A DNA stretch of 64,000 bases from Psychromonas algicola (GCF_004378355.1 NZ_SNUB01000019.1:1-64000), one strand, 5' to 3'; counted from the first letter of the stretch, positions 9,122 to 20,162 are shown. Numbers and translations: made by a program. The notes: generated by a model not told the origin, from the sequence alone.

Positions 9122-10474
9122 TTATTTAGAATGTGGATTACGGGTGTCTTCACCCTGAATAAGATTACGCATCAATAAACCATGGCTTAAATCAATTTCT
9201 TTAGGCACTGGAATATATAAAACATGGCCTGAGCCTGGCGCGACATCAACTAACTCTCCTTTACGGTTATGTAGCTCTTCTAGCTTAAAGTTGATATTGC
9301 CTTGCGGTGTCATAAGCTCTAATTTATCACCCACTAAGAATTTATTTTTAACATCCACTTCAGCTAAGCCTTGCGCATTTCGACCTGTGATTTCACCAAC
9401 AAATTGTTGTGTTTCGCTGATTGAATAACCGTAATCATAGTTTTGATATTGATCATGCGTATGACGGCTTAAGAAACCTTCTGTGTAACCACGATGTGCA
9501 AGGTTTTCTAATGAGCCCATTAATGAGGGATCAAAAGGGCGGCCTGCAATCGCATCATCCATTGCTTTACGGTATACCTGTGCCGTTCGAGCGCAGTAAT
9601 AGAAACTCTTAGTACGGCCTTCAATTTTTAATGAATGAACACCTATTTTCAAAAGACGCTCTACATGCTGTATCGCACGTAGATCTTTTGAATTCATAAT
9701 ATAAGTGCCGTGTTCGTCTTCAAAGGCTGGCATATATTCATTAGGACGTCCTTCTTCTTGTAATAGAAAAATTTGGTCCGTTGTTTCGCCTGTACCTAAA
9801 GTGGGCTCTGGTTTTTGGATAGCTACAATATCGCCGGTTTCGTTTTCTTCAGCTTCATGCGCATCATATTTCCAACGGCAAGAGTTGGTGCATGTGCCTT
9901 GGTTAGGATCTCGCTTGTTAATATAACCTGATAATAAACATCGACCAGAATAAGCCATGCATAATGCACCATGTACAAATACTTCTATTTCTATATCTGG
10001 GCAATGAAAACGAATATCTTCAATTTCATCTAATGAAAGTTCACGAGATAAAATAACGCGTTCTATTCCTTGCTGATACCAAAACTTAACCGTTGCCCAG
10101 TTAACAGCATTCGCTTGTACGCTTAAATGAATTGGCATATCAGGAAAAGCTTCGCGTACCATCATGATTAAACCTGGATCTGACATGATTAGGGCATCAG
10201 GCTTTAAATCAACAACGGGTTTCATATCTCTAATAAAGGTTTTTAACTTTGAGTTATGCGGTTGAATATTACAAACCACATACAATTTCTTACCTTGGGC
10301 ATGTGCTTCATTAATACCAATTTGTAGTTTTTCTAGATTGAATTCATTATTACGTACTCGCAAAGAATAACGAGGTTGTCCTGCATAAACTGCATCTGCT
10401 CCGTAAGCAAAAGCATAACGCATGTTTTTTAAAGAGCCTGCTGGCGATAATAATTCTGGTTTCATCTGATTCAC
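9122..10474 (-). CDS. trhP: tRNA 5-hydroxyuridine(34) synthase TrhP (YegQ, U32 peptidase family)
   Basis: Prephenate-dependent enzyme that makes 5-hydroxyuridine at the tRNA wobble position, first step toward cmo5U/mcmo5U. It belongs to the U32 'peptidase' family and has 450 residues. The start MELLSPAGSL-like segment (ELLSPAGSLKNMRYAFAYG) and the cysteine region CMAYSGRCLLSGY ... CTNSCRWKY, expected to bind an iron-sulfur cluster, are clear. The second signature KIEGRTKSFYYCART follows. It heads a small operon with the YfhL-type ferredoxin and the MATE gene, and is divergent from proQ. Confidence 0.93.
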   Translation of the reverse strand: MNQMKPELLSPAGSLKNMRYAFAYGADAVYAGQPRYSLRVRNNEFNLEKLQIGINEAHAQGKKLYVVCNIQPHNSKLKTFIRDMKPVVDLKPDALIMSDPGLIMMVREAFPDMPIHLSVQANAVNWATVKFWYQQGIERVILSRELSLDEIEDIRFHCPDIEIEVFVHGALCMAYSGRCLLSGYINKRDPNQGTCTNSCRWKYDAHEAEENETGDIVAIQKPEPTLGTGETTDQIFLLQEEGRPNEYMPAFEDEHGTYIMNSKDLRAIQHVERLLKIGVHSLKIEGRTKSFYYCARTAQVYRKAMDDAIAGRPFDPSLMGSLENLAHRGYTEGFLSRHTHDQYQNYDYGYSISETQQFVGEITGRNAQGLAEVDVKNKFLVGDKLELMTPQGNINFKLEELHNRKGELVDVAPGSGHVLYIPVPKEIDLSHGLLMRNLIQGEDTRNPHSK

Positions 10475-10731
10475 TTAAATAAAAATAGGGTGTTTTAACG
10501 AAAAATGTGAGGCCAGATTCTACTTGTTTTTATAAAAAAGGTGTAGGGGAGATGGATAAATCTTAATTAATCCTATTAAATATCATTAAAATGGTCGGAA
10601 TAGCTTACTAGAGCGATAATTAGTTTCACATTTAATAAAGGCACCACTATACTACTGAATAATTTTCTTTATGATAATCATAGTTTTACTTTGAGTATCT
10701 TTTAACATCGTTTTTAAATATTAGGTTTTAC

Positions 10732-11361
10732 ATGGAAAACACAGAAAAGTTTACAAATAACAAACAAATCATTGCCTTCTTAACAGAACAGTTTCCTGCT
10801 TGCTTTATTGCTGGCTCTGAAGCTGCAAAACCATTAAAAATTGGTGTGTTCCAAGAGTTAGCAACTCGCTTGGAAAATGAAACTCGTGTAAGCAAAACAC
10901 AATTACGTGGCGCTTTACGTCAATATACAATGAGCTGGCGTTACCTTCACTGCGTAAAAGCGGGTGTTAAACGTGTAGACCTAGACGGTGTTGAAGGTGA
11001 CGAAGTGTCTCAAGAGCATGCTGATCATGCACAGCAATCATTAAAAGAAAGCAAAGAGAAAGCATTTGCTAACAAAAAGAAAAATGATGCAAGTAAAGCA
11101 CCAGCTCGCGCAGCTAAAAAAGTATCTGTTCCAAATCGTAAAAAAGACGCCCCTAAAAAAGCGCCTAAAAAACCAGAAATTGATTTGAGCCAATATAAAG
11201 AAGCTAACCATAATGAACTAAAAGTGGATCAATCAGTCAAAGTACTTCTAGGAAAATCTCCTGTATCAGCGACGGTTTTAGAAATCTTAAAAGAAGAAGT
11301 TCAAGTACAACTAGACTCTGGAATGGTTGTAAAAGTAAAAGCCAAGCATTTAATCGTATAA
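10732..11361 (+). CDS. proQ: RNA chaperone ProQ
   Basis: Global small-RNA-binding chaperone, 209 residues, acting in the cytosol. The N-terminal FinO/ProQ domain covers about residues 5-115 with the segment [20 protein letters not shown] Lys/Ala-rich, probably disordered linker spans about 115-160, and a C-terminal Tudor-like domain ([19 protein letters not shown] onward) closes the protein. It is 11 bases ahead of prc, the same order as in E. coli, so the two are co-transcribed. Confidence 0.97.
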   Translation: MENTEKFTNNKQIIAFLTEQFPACFIAGSEAAKPLKIGVFQELATRLENETRVSKTQLRGALRQYTMSWRYLHCVKAGVKRVDLDGVEGDEVSQEHADHAQQSLKESKEKAFANKKKNDASKAPARAAKKVSVPNRKKDAPKKAPKKPEIDLSQYKEANHNELKVDQSVKVLLGKSPVSATVLEILKEEVQVQLDSGMVVKVKAKHLIV

Positions 11362-11372
11362 AAGGTATTTTA

Positions 11373-13367
11373 ATGAAAAAACTCTTTCGCCAAGTATTAA
11401 TATTATCTCAGATAGTTTTTGTCGGAGTTACATTTGCCGCTACCGAGAGTGTCGAATTAAAAGACATCCCTCAATTGCATCAAGCATCTCAACATGCAAA
11501 AGTGGCGAAAAGAGTGAGCGATTTATTTAGTCGCTCTCATTACAAATATATGCCTTTAGACAATACGCTCTCAAAAAAAGTATTTGACCGTTATATCGAA
11601 CAACTCGACTTTAATAAACAAATCTTTATGCAAAGCGATATTGATGCATTGAAGGTGTATCAATTTGCATTAGATGAGAATTTAAAATTTGGCCAGCTTG
11701 ATCCTGTTTATCAAATCTACCAACTTAATTTAACTCGTCGTTATGAACGCTATTCTTATGCGCTATCTCTGTTAGAAAAAGAAATTACTTTTGATGATAA
11801 AGATGAATATCAGTTTGATCGTAGTGACGCAAATTGGGCAAAAGATAAGCAAGAGTTAGATCATTTATGGCAAGAGCGTGTTAAATCAGATGCCTTGACC
11901 TTGAAACTGTCAGGTAAAAAATGGCCTGAAATAAAGAACCTCTTAACTAAGCGTTACACTTACGCGTTAAAACATTTAACACAAACAGAAAGTGAAGATG
12001 TTTTCCAAGCCTTTATGAATGCTTACGCTCATACCATCGAACCTCACACTAGTTACCTATCTCCTCGTAATGCAGAACGTTTCAAAATGGAAATGAATTT
12101 GTCATTGGAAGGAATTGGTGCCGTTCTTCAGCTTGAAGATGATTATACGGTTGTACGCAGTCTCGTGCCTGGTGGCCCGGCGGATAAATCTAAGCAATTA
12201 GCAAAAGATGATAAAATCATTGGTGTTGGTCAAGAAGGCGAGAAGATCGTTGATGTCATTGGCTGGCGTTTAGATGATATTGTTGAATTGATCAAAGGTC
12301 CTAAAGGGACGACTGTGCAATTACAAATTTTATCGGGGAAAGCTGGCGATAAAAATCGTGTTATTGAAATTGTACGTGAAACAATTCACTTAGAAGATAG
12401 AGAAGCAAAATCATCAGTTGAAGTGATTGATGGCAAGAATATTGGTGTGATCACTATACCTAGCTTCTATATCAAACTAAGTGAGCATGTTGAACGAGAG
12501 TTAAAAATTCTAGCTAAGAAAGAAGTTGAAGGCATTATTATTGATTTACGTAACAATGGTGGTGGCGCATTAAGTGAAGCAACACTATTAACAGGCTTAT
12601 TTATTAAAACTGGACCAGTGGTACAAGTCAGAGATAGTCGTCAACAAGTGTCTATCCAAGTGGATGATGATGATTCAATTGCTTACGATGGTCCACTAAC
12701 TGTGTTAATTAACCGTAACAGTGCTTCCGCCTCTGAAATCTTCGCCGCTGCATTACAAGATTACGGACGCGCCATCATCATTGGTGAAAATAGTTTTGGT
12801 AAAGGAACAGTGCAACAACATCGTCGTATTGCTCGTTACTATGACAAAAACCAAGATGCGGTTGGTTCAGTACAATATACCATTGCTAAGTTCTACCGCA
12901 TTAATGGCGGCAGCACTCAGAATAAAGGTGTCGTTCCTGATATCGAGTTCCCATCACCTATCGACCCTCAAGATACAGGTGAAAGCTTAGAAAAGAATGC
13001 ATTACCATGGGATAATATTCGATCTGCAAAATACAGCAAAGTAGGCGATCTAAAAGATACGATTAAAACACTAGAGTCAAAACATCAAGCTCGTATTAAA
13101 AATGAGGTTGAGTTTAGCTATCTAGAGGATGATATTAAAGCGTATCGTCTTGAAAAAGATACAACAAGTATTACGTTAGTTGAAAAGGATCGTGTTAAAG
13201 AGCGAGAAGAAAAAGAGCTTGCTGCATTAATTCGAACTAATGAACGCTTAAAACGAGCGGGCCTTGAAGAAGTTGAGTCTCTAGATGATATTCCAGACGA
13301 CTTTGAACCATTAGATGTGTTCTTGATTGAAGCAGGTCACATCACGTTAGATTATGCCAACTTATAA
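11373..13367 (+). CDS. prc: Carboxy-terminal processing protease Prc (Tsp)
   Basis: Periplasmic serine protease that degrades tagged proteins and trims penicillin-binding and cell-wall proteins, 664 residues. It has an N-terminal signal peptide (MKKLFRQVLILSQIVFVGV, cleavage after TFA), a helical N-domain, and a PDZ domain near residues 240-330 (SLEGIGAVLQLEDDY, VPGGPADKS). The S41 catalytic core holds the nucleophile in NRNSASASE at about 450 and the lysine in ENSFGKGTVQ about 25 residues later. A C-terminal helical domain completes it. Followed by a strong terminator. Confidence 0.97.
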   Translation: MKKLFRQVLILSQIVFVGVTFAATESVELKDIPQLHQASQHAKVAKRVSDLFSRSHYKYMPLDNTLSKKVFDRYIEQLDFNKQIFMQSDIDALKVYQFALDENLKFGQLDPVYQIYQLNLTRRYERYSYALSLLEKEITFDDKDEYQFDRSDANWAKDKQELDHLWQERVKSDALTLKLSGKKWPEIKNLLTKRYTYALKHLTQTESEDVFQAFMNAYAHTIEPHTSYLSPRNAERFKMEMNLSLEGIGAVLQLEDDYTVVRSLVPGGPADKSKQLAKDDKIIGVGQEGEKIVDVIGWRLDDIVELIKGPKGTTVQLQILSGKAGDKNRVIEIVRETIHLEDREAKSSVEVIDGKNIGVITIPSFYIKLSEHVERELKILAKKEVEGIIIDLRNNGGGALSEATLLTGLFIKTGPVVQVRDSRQQVSIQVDDDDSIAYDGPLTVLINRNSASASEIFAAALQDYGRAIIIGENSFGKGTVQQHRRIARYYDKNQDAVGSVQYTIAKFYRINGGSTQNKGVVPDIEFPSPIDPQDTGESLEKNALPWDNIRSAKYSKVGDLKDTIKTLESKHQARIKNEVEFSYLEDDIKAYRLEKDTTSITLVEKDRVKEREEKELAALIRTNERLKRAGLEEVESLDDIPDDFEPLDVFLIEAGHITLDYANL

Positions 13368-13383
13368 ATAATTGTTCGGCATT

Positions 13384-13413
13384 AAAAAACCGACTTCATT
13401 AGTCGGTTTTTTT
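13384..13413 (+). terminator. Rho-independent terminator after prc
   Basis: AAAAAACCGACT pairs with AGTCGGTTTTTT around the 5-base loop TCATT, ending in a T-run. It closes proQ-prc 17 bases after the stop codon. Confidence 0.92.
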
Positions 13414-13432
13414 ATATTTAAAAGGAATTCAT

Positions 13433-15094
13433 ATGTTTAAACCATGGTTAGATAAATATCCTGACGAAATCAATAATGAGCTAGACGAGAGTCAATTTAT
13501 TGATTTAGTTGATATGGTTGAACAGACATTTAAAGCACATCCTGATCACACTGCTTTTATCAATATGGATCAACACCTCACTTACGCAGAACTAGAAGTA
13601 CAATCTAGAAAGATAGCCACTTATTTACAACAAACCTCAAAGCTATCTAAAGGCGATAGAGTCGCTGTGATGATCCCTAATCTTTTACAGTATCCAATTA
13701 TATTACTCGGTATTCTAAGAGCGGGTTTGGCCGTGGTTAACGTTAACCCTCTTTATACTGCTTCAGAGTTAAAGCATCAACTTAATGACTCAGGTGCTAA
13801 AGTTATTTTTATTGTTTCTAATTTCGCAAAAACGTTAGAAAGCATTGTTGACGATACCAGTATCGAACATGTTGTATTAACTAAAATAGGGGACTCCTTA
13901 CCCTTAGTAAAAAGAAGCCTAGTTAATTTTATGGTGGCCTATGTAAAAAGAATGGTGCCTAAATACAAATTACCCGGTGCAAAAAGTTATCGATTTGCCT
14001 TAAGAGATGGCGCTAAAGGGCAATATATTCGACCTGTTATTAGTCTTGATGATACTGCTTTTATCCAATACACAGGCGGCACTACAGGAGTCTCTAAAGG
14101 GGCTGTTATGTCGCATCGTAATATTGCTGCAAGTTTAGAACAGGCAGACGGTGTATTTGGGTTAACCATTGATCAGAAAAGTGAAATGATTGTAACGGCA
14201 TTACCGCTTTATCATGTATTTGCTTTAACTGTAAATTGCCTGTTTTTTATTAAACGCGGCGGAACGAATTTATTAATTACTAATCCGCGTGATCTTAATA
14301 CTTTTATCAAGTCATTAATTAAGCATGACTTCACTTATTTTACTGCGCTTAATACCTTGTTCAATGCGTTATTACATCATCCAAAAATAGCCGAAGTAGA
14401 CTTTTCTAAGTTAAAGATAACCTTAGCTGGCGGGATGGCGACACAAACTAAAGTGGCTGCACAGTGGAAGCAATTGACAGGTAGCACAGTTATTGAAGGT
14501 TATGGACTCACTGAATGTGCACCAATGGTCAGTGTCAACTCATATAATGTAACCGTTCATGACGGCTCTATTGGTTTACCTATGCCTGGTACTGATATAC
14601 GTTTAATTGACGATAATAATCAAGTTGTTAACGATTTTAATTGCCCTGGTGAAATTGAAATAAAAGGCCCACAAGTGATGTCTAATTATTGGCAAAACGA
14701 AGCTGAAACAGCCTTAGCTTTTCACGATGGTTGGCTGAAAAGTGGGGATATTGGCCAGTTCGACGAGAATGGGTTATTACATCTTGTTGATCGTAAAAAA
14801 GATATGATTTTGGTTTCTGGTTTTAATGTTTACCCTAATGAAGTCGAGGATGCCGTCGTATTATTAGATGGTGTTTTAGAGGCCGCTGTAATTGGTGTGC
14901 CAGATGAGTTAACTGGAGAAAGAGTTAAACTATTTGTTGTGTTAAATGATTTTAAAGTAACAGTTGCAACGATAAAAGCGCACTGCAAGCAACATTTGAC
15001 AGGTTATAAACGACCAAAACAAATAGAAATTGTAACTGAATTACCTAAAAACAATGTAGGTAAAGTACTAAGACGATTATTGAAAGAAAGATAA
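13433..15094 (+). CDS. fadD: Long-chain fatty acid-CoA ligase
   Basis: Activates fatty acids to acyl-CoA with ATP, for beta-oxidation and lipid remodelling, at the inner membrane face. The 553-residue protein has the AMP-binding signature YTGGTTGVSKGAVMSH (about 214-229), the A5-type GYGLTECAP, and the C-terminal motif DRKKDMILVSGFNVYPNEVE. The catalytic lysine lies near the end in KNNVGKVLRR. A good ribosome site (AAAGGAATTC) precedes the ATG. It is monocistronic between a terminator and an inverted repeat. A narrower substrate range (medium-chain) cannot be excluded. Confidence 0.93.
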   Translation: MFKPWLDKYPDEINNELDESQFIDLVDMVEQTFKAHPDHTAFINMDQHLTYAELEVQSRKIATYLQQTSKLSKGDRVAVMIPNLLQYPIILLGILRAGLAVVNVNPLYTASELKHQLNDSGAKVIFIVSNFAKTLESIVDDTSIEHVVLTKIGDSLPLVKRSLVNFMVAYVKRMVPKYKLPGAKSYRFALRDGAKGQYIRPVISLDDTAFIQYTGGTTGVSKGAVMSHRNIAASLEQADGVFGLTIDQKSEMIVTALPLYHVFALTVNCLFFIKRGGTNLLITNPRDLNTFIKSLIKHDFTYFTALNTLFNALLHHPKIAEVDFSKLKITLAGGMATQTKVAAQWKQLTGSTVIEGYGLTECAPMVSVNSYNVTVHDGSIGLPMPGTDIRLIDDNNQVVNDFNCPGEIEIKGPQVMSNYWQNEAETALAFHDGWLKSGDIGQFDENGLLHLVDRKKDMILVSGFNVYPNEVEDAVVLLDGVLEAAVIGVPDELTGERVKLFVVLNDFKVTVATIKAHCKQHLTGYKRPKQIEIVTELPKNNVGKVLRRLLKER

Positions 15095-15116
15095 TAGTTG
15101 GTCACTATTCAGATAA

Positions 15117-15142
15117 TTGAGAGCTTAATAATAAGCTCTCAA
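15117..15142. terminator. Perfect inverted repeat between fadD and lpxH
   Basis: TTGAGAGCTTA and TAAGCTCTCAA are perfect 11-base arms around ATAA. It lies between convergent genes, which fits a bidirectional terminator, although no long T-run follows on either side. Confidence 0.55.
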
Positions 15143-15176
15143 TATCTCTGTAGTATAAAGACTTAAAGGATGGTTA

Positions 15177-15923
15177 TTATTTCTCTTGATAATAATCTAT
15201 TGGCTGAATAACTAATTTAACCTCTTCAGGTGTCGCATCAACAAAGCTTAAATTAGTATACCAATCGCCCACATCAAAGCGTTGAGCTTGTGCACCATTC
15301 ACTTCAAAATTATGAGTATTAACTTGGTGTGTATGGCCATGGATCAAGCGTTGTACTTTATGTAAAGTCATTAAGCGTAACACTTCATTTTCAGTGACTC
15401 CCATGATCTCTACATTTTTATAAGCTTTTTTAGCTTGACTTGCAGTACGAATTTTCCAACCTATCCGTTTACGTAATTTAAGTGGCAATGCATTAAAAAT
15501 AAACTGCAAGATAGGGTTATGTAATACTTTGCGTAATTTCTGATAATTTTTATCGAATAAGCAAAGTGTATCGCCATGCATGATTAAGGTTTTTACACCG
15601 TACAAATCGATTTCAGTATGCTCTGGTAATAGTGTCATGCCAGACTGCTTTGCATAACGTTTTCCAATCATAAAATCGCGGTTACCGTGGATATAAAATA
15701 GTTGGCAGTGATTATTTTCACTAAAACTTTTTAATTTTTGCGCAACTTCATCCATTAATGGAGTATGTTCATCATCTCCTATCCATACTTCAAACATATC
15801 ACCCAAAATATAAAGTGTTTCTGCATTTTTGGCTTCTTTATCAAGAAAGGCAAATAGAGCATCCGTAATATGGCGATGGTTTTCGCTGAGATGTAGGTCT
15901 GCAATGAATAAAGTGCGCTTCAT
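15177..15923 (-). CDS. lpxH: UDP-2,3-diacylglucosamine diphosphatase LpxH
   Basis: Lipid A pathway enzyme that cleaves UDP-2,3-diacylglucosamine to lipid X and UMP. Calcineurin-like metallophosphatase motifs are in order: IADLHLS, GDMFEVWIGDD, GNRDFMIG, MHGD and HGHTHQ, supplying the two-manganese site. Length 248. It starts 3 bases after ppiB ends, so the two form an operon, as in E. coli. Confidence 0.96.
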   Translation of the reverse strand: MKRTLFIADLHLSENHRHITDALFAFLDKEAKNAETLYILGDMFEVWIGDDEHTPLMDEVAQKLKSFSENNHCQLFYIHGNRDFMIGKRYAKQSGMTLLPEHTEIDLYGVKTLIMHGDTLCLFDKNYQKLRKVLHNPILQFIFNALPLKLRKRIGWKIRTASQAKKAYKNVEIMGVTENEVLRLMTLHKVQRLIHGHTHQVNTHNFEVNGAQAQRFDVGDWYTNLSFVDATPEEVKLVIQPIDYYQEK

Positions 15924-15926
15924 AAA

Positions 15927-16421
15927 TTAAGCTACTGTTACGCTAGTGATCACGACATCATCTAGAGGAACATCTTGGTGTACATAATGCGCATTACCTG
16001 TTGCTACACCTTTGATTTTATCGACAACATCTTCACCAGCAACGACTTTAGCGAATACACAGTATCCCCAACCGTCTGTTGTTTCTGATTTAAAGTCTAG
16101 GAATTTGTTATCGCCAACATTAATGAAAAATTGTGCAGATGCAGAATGTGGTTCCATTGTACGCGCCATTGCTACAGAGTACTTAACGTTTGATAAGCCG
16201 TTATTTGCTTCATTTTTAATTGGCTTTTGGCTATCTTTCTCTTCCATGCCTGGTGCAAAACCACCACCTTGGATCATAAATCCATCGATAACGCGATGAA
16301 AGATAGTGTTATCGTAATGACCGCTTGTAGCGTATTGAATAAAGTTAGCCACTGTTTTAGGCGCTTTCTCTTCATTCATCTCTAAACTAATGTCACCAAA
16401 ATTTGTATGTAATGTAATCAT
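15927..16421 (-). CDS. ppiB: Cytosolic peptidyl-prolyl cis-trans isomerase PpiB
   Basis: Cyclophilin-type proline isomerase without signal peptide, 164 residues. Family segments: [30 protein letters not shown] and [17 protein letters not shown]. It assists folding in the cytosol. It lies just upstream of lpxH on the same strand and is divergent from cysS, a widely kept arrangement. Confidence 0.97.
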   Translation of the reverse strand: MITLHTNFGDISLEMNEEKAPKTVANFIQYATSGHYDNTIFHRVIDGFMIQGGGFAPGMEEKDSQKPIKNEANNGLSNVKYSVAMARTMEPHSASAQFFINVGDNKFLDFKSETTDGWGYCVFAKVVAGEDVVDKIKGVATGNAHYVHQDVPLDDVVITSVTVA

Positions 16422-16548
16422 TGTTGAATCCTATTTTAAAAAATAGCGTCATCATACATTAACTGGTGAATTCATTAAATACAAAGGATGAATTTGTCAC
16501 TCTAGCAGGTTAGAATACGATTTTTAAAGTCATTGTATTGGATGGAAA

Positions 16549-17943
16549 ATGTTAAAAATATATAACACTCTCACAAGAACGAAAGAAGAATTTAAACCCC
16601 TTGTTGCTGGCAAAGTGGGAATGTATGTGTGTGGTGTTACCATTTATGATTATTGTCATATTGGACACGGTAGAACTTTTGTTGCCTTTGATACAGTGGC
16701 TCGCTACTTACGCTTTAGTGGATACGATTTAAATTTTATTCGTAATATCACCGATGTTGACGATAAAATTATCAAGCGTGCTAATGAAAATGGCGAGACT
16801 TGCGATCAATTAACGGAACGCTTTACGAATGCAATGCATGCTGATTTTGATGCATTAAATATGATCCGACCTGATATTGAGCCACGTGTAACCGATCATA
16901 TGCCTGAAGTTATTAGTATGGTTGAGGCATTAATCGCTAAAGGTCATGCTTATGTTGCTGACTCTGGTGATGTTTTATTCTCTGTTTCATCGTTTCCTGA
17001 ATACGGTCAATTAAGCGGACAAAATTTAGAAATGCTGCAAGCAGGATCACGTGTTGAAGTAGAAGATACTAAGCATGACCCGCTTGATTTCGTATTATGG
17101 AAAATGGCAAAAGCTGGTGAACCTTCTTGGTCATCTCCTTGGGGAGAAGGGCGCCCGGGTTGGCATATTGAATGTTCAGCAATGAACAAAAAACACCTTG
17201 GTGAAGTATTTGATATTCATGGTGGTGGTTCAGATTTAAGTTTCCCTCATCATGAAAATGAAATTGCACAGTCATGTTGTGCACATCACGGTAAATACGT
17301 TAATACTTGGATGCATTCAGGTATGGTACAAGTTGATAAAGTAAAAATGTCTAAATCACTGAACAACTTCTTTACCATTAAAGACGTTTTAGATGAATAT
17401 GACAGTGAGTCTGTTAGATATTTCTTGATTTCAGGTCATTACCGTAGCCAGTTAAATTATTCTGAAGACAATTTAAAACAAGCACGTGCTAGCTTAGAGC
17501 GTTTATATACAGCCATTCGTGATTTAGATATTGTGACTATTGAGATTGATACTTCGGTTAAAGAGAGTAAGTTCTATCAAGGTTTTGTTAAAGCGATGGA
17601 CGATGATTTTAATACACCTGAAGCACTCGCTGTATTATTTGATTTAGCTAAAGAAATAAATCGATTAAAAACAACTGATACAATGCAAGCAAGTTATTTA
17701 GCGAGCTTATTAGTTGAATTTGCTAATGTATTAGGTTTGTTAACTCAAGAGGCTGAAAAGTTCTTACAGGGCGATAATGGCTCTGACAGTGAAGTCGCTG
17801 AGATAGAAGCATTGATCTTACAACGTAATACAGCAAGAGCAAATAAAGATTGGGCAAGTGCCGATGATGCTCGTGATAAGTTAGCCGCTTTAAATATTGT
17901 TCTTGAAGATGGTGTGAATGGTACAACGTGGAGAAAAAATTAA
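16549..17943 (+). CDS. cysS: Cysteinyl-tRNA synthetase
   Basis: Class I aminoacyl-tRNA synthetase that charges tRNA-Cys, 464 residues. The HIGH motif is in [10 protein letters not shown], and KMSKS is in [10 protein letters not shown]. Zinc ligands are Cys28 (YVCGVTIYD), a cysteine in [11 protein letters not shown] and the histidine/glutamate in FPHHENE. Divergent from ppiB. A terminator follows. Confidence 0.98.
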   Translation: MLKIYNTLTRTKEEFKPLVAGKVGMYVCGVTIYDYCHIGHGRTFVAFDTVARYLRFSGYDLNFIRNITDVDDKIIKRANENGETCDQLTERFTNAMHADFDALNMIRPDIEPRVTDHMPEVISMVEALIAKGHAYVADSGDVLFSVSSFPEYGQLSGQNLEMLQAGSRVEVEDTKHDPLDFVLWKMAKAGEPSWSSPWGEGRPGWHIECSAMNKKHLGEVFDIHGGGSDLSFPHHENEIAQSCCAHHGKYVNTWMHSGMVQVDKVKMSKSLNNFFTIKDVLDEYDSESVRYFLISGHYRSQLNYSEDNLKQARASLERLYTAIRDLDIVTIEIDTSVKESKFYQGFVKAMDDDFNTPEALAVLFDLAKEINRLKTTDTMQASYLASLLVEFANVLGLLTQEAEKFLQGDNGSDSEVAEIEALILQRNTARANKDWASADDARDKLAALNIVLEDGVNGTTWRKN

Positions 17944-18013
17944 ATCAGTCAACAGAGCAATTATTACCTTTATTAATTGTTAACTAATTTTAAATCTTTT
18001 AAACGGTAACGTT

Positions 18014-18044
18014 AAAAACGGACATTTTTATGTTCGTTTTTTTT
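18014..18044 (+). terminator. Rho-independent terminator after cysS
   Basis: ACGGACAT and ATGTTCGT pair (one wobble) around a T-rich loop, followed by eight Ts. It lies about 70 bases downstream of the cysS stop. Confidence 0.85.
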
Positions 18045-18494
18045 GTAAAAGAATCAAATTCCGTCATATAAAGTTTTTGACATGACAAAAACATTACAAA
18101 ATGCAAGGTCAAATTTTTATTTCAAATTTAACAAATTGCCTCTCTCATCTTAAATTTAACCTTTATTTTGTAAATATAAACCTCACATTTAAATCAAACA
18201 TTCACTATAAATTTAAATTATTGAAAGATAAGCTTAAATTATGTGTGTGTATTATTCTGCACCATATCAACCTGTTAACTACTTTTTAGTGATTTCATTA
18301 TTGAAATCGATCTTTTTGAATATAAAAAAACAATGAAACGTCAAGTTGTGAGTGGCGATTAGCCGTTTTTGTGACTAAATTATGACATGAAAAGTATATT
18401 TTTATAAAGATGGCTGCTGGCTCTTACATCGTTATCTTATAACACTTATGGTGCATCAAACTTTACTTATTAAATATTTATCACAGGAATCTTT
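18045..18494 (+). other. Non-coding A+T-rich upstream region of the chemoreceptor gene
   Basis: About 450 bases with no gene I can support. A 62-codon open frame at 18101-18289 is low in complexity, has no convincing ribosome site and resembles no family I know. The 3' end holds the ribosome site (CAGGAATCTTT) of the chemoreceptor. No clear sigma-28 promoter was recognised. Confidence 0.6.
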
Positions 18495-20111
18495 ATGAAT
18501 TTAACAGTAAAACAAAAAGTTTATTTGTTTTTAGTCATTTCTTTGTTGTCTATTATTAGCATTGGAGTCGATAGTGCTTATGTACTTAGAAGTGAAATGG
18601 TTGATGATAGAAAACAACAGTTAGAATTTAACACTGTCATTGTCGAGGGAGTTATCAAAGAATTACAAAAGCAAGTCGATAAAGGCGAACTCCAACAAGA
18701 ACAAGCAAAACAACAATTTTATACTTTATTACCAGGCTTACAATATTCAGAGTCTGGCTACTTTTTTGCATTTACAAGTAACTTCACTTTAAAAGCAACG
18801 CTGAAAGGAAAAGCCACAGAGGTATCGGTTGCTGATGTAAAAGATGCTAATGGCGAAGCTATTTACAAAAAGATTTTAAATGAAATTACTAAGCAAGGTG
18901 GAAGGGGAGTTGTTTCATATTATTTCCAAAAGTCGGCTAATTCAGCTGCAGAAGAAAAAATTTCCTATGCAATTCATTACAAACCATGGGATTTGATTAT
19001 TGGCACCGGAAATTATATTAGCGATATCGATGATGCGGTTACTGCTAGTATCTACTCTATGGCCATTATTATCTTAATTGTTTTAGCTTTATTAGGTGTA
19101 GTTTCATACTTTATCTTAAAGGCTGTGGTTGCTCCTATTGTTCATATTCAAGATGTTATGAAGCTTATTTCAAAGGGGGACTTAACTTTACGTATCAATG
19201 CGACTTCAAATGATGAATTAGGGCAATTAGGACGCTCAATTGACAACATGCTGATTTCATTTAATGACTTGATCCGTTCATTGCATTCATCTTCTAGTTC
19301 ATTAAATTCTTCATCAGAAAGTCTTTCTGTTATCGCACAACAAACGAACCGTGGAATGACTAAACAAACTGAAGAAATTGAATCGGTTGTTAGTGCAATT
19401 GAAGAAATGTCCATGACCATTCGAGAAGTTGAATCTAACACCATTGATGCAGCGACAAGTACAACTGAAGCGAATAAAATGGTAATGGACACATCAAGTC
19501 TTGTAAATGACACGATTGCTCTTGTAAATAATGCATCAACACAAATAGAAAGTGCTGTGAAAGTGGTTAATGAATTAAAAATTGGCTCAGATGAAATTGC
19601 AGAGGTGTTAAGTGTTATTACGAGTATTTCAGATCAAACTAACCTGTTAGCGCTAAATGCTGCGATTGAAGCCGCGAGAGCTGGAGATGCTGGTCGAGGG
19701 TTTGCTGTGGTAGCCGATGAAGTAAGAAGCCTTGCTCATAGCACACAAAAGTCTACTGTTGAAATTCAAACTATTATTGATAAGTTACAAAGCTTAAGCG
19801 TTACTGCTGCTAACGCAATGCAAGATGGCCAAAAAGCCACGTTAGACACTGTGAATGCCGTTAATCAGACTGGTGAAAACTTGAAATTAGTGGTTGAGCA
19901 TGTTGAAAAAGTGAATAGCATGACCACTCAGATTGCAACAGCGACCACGGAACAAGCCGCAGTTTCAGAAGAAGTTGCAAGAGCGATGGTGAATATCACG
20001 GATGTTTCTGCGGAAACGCGTACAGCCAGTGAAGAAACTAGAACGCAAAGTTTATATGTGAAATCGCTTGCAGAAGGGGTAGAAGAAGACATGTCAAAAT
20101 TTAAAACTTAA
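18495..20111 (+). CDS. Methyl-accepting chemotaxis protein with single-Cache sensor
   Basis: Transmembrane chemoreceptor of 538 residues. Membrane helix 1 is near residues 8-28. A periplasmic Cache-type sensor spans about 35-185 ([30 protein letters not shown] are typical of sCache_2). Helix 2 is at about 190-210 and a HAMP domain follows to about 265. The cytoplasmic signalling hairpin has the conserved tip ([20 protein letters not shown]). No C-terminal pentapeptide for CheR/CheB tethering is present. The ligand is unknown; related sCache_2 receptors bind small carboxylates. Monocistronic, with a terminator downstream. Confidence 0.93.
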   Translation: MNLTVKQKVYLFLVISLLSIISIGVDSAYVLRSEMVDDRKQQLEFNTVIVEGVIKELQKQVDKGELQQEQAKQQFYTLLPGLQYSESGYFFAFTSNFTLKATLKGKATEVSVADVKDANGEAIYKKILNEITKQGGRGVVSYYFQKSANSAAEEKISYAIHYKPWDLIIGTGNYISDIDDAVTASIYSMAIIILIVLALLGVVSYFILKAVVAPIVHIQDVMKLISKGDLTLRINATSNDELGQLGRSIDNMLISFNDLIRSLHSSSSSLNSSSESLSVIAQQTNRGMTKQTEEIESVVSAIEEMSMTIREVESNTIDAATSTTEANKMVMDTSSLVNDTIALVNNASTQIESAVKVVNELKIGSDEIAEVLSVITSISDQTNLLALNAAIEAARAGDAGRGFAVVADEVRSLAHSTQKSTVEIQTIIDKLQSLSVTAANAMQDGQKATLDTVNAVNQTGENLKLVVEHVEKVNSMTTQIATATTEQAAVSEEVARAMVNITDVSAETRTASEETRTQSLYVKSLAEGVEEDMSKFKT

Positions 20112-20127
20112 ACGTTCAAGCATTGAA

Positions 20128-20162
20128 AAATGGTGTTAGTTAATCATCGACTAACACCATTT
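20128..20162. terminator. Bidirectional terminator between the chemoreceptor and ybaM
   Basis: AAATGGTGTTAGT and ACTAACACCATTT are perfect 13-base arms around TAATCATCG. The genes on both sides converge, and the last bases of the hairpin overlap the ybaM stop codon. Confidence 0.85.

Noticed and set aside
18101-18289. 62-codon open frame upstream of the chemoreceptor
   Set aside because: Low-complexity, A+T-driven composition, no ribosome site and no family resemblance.
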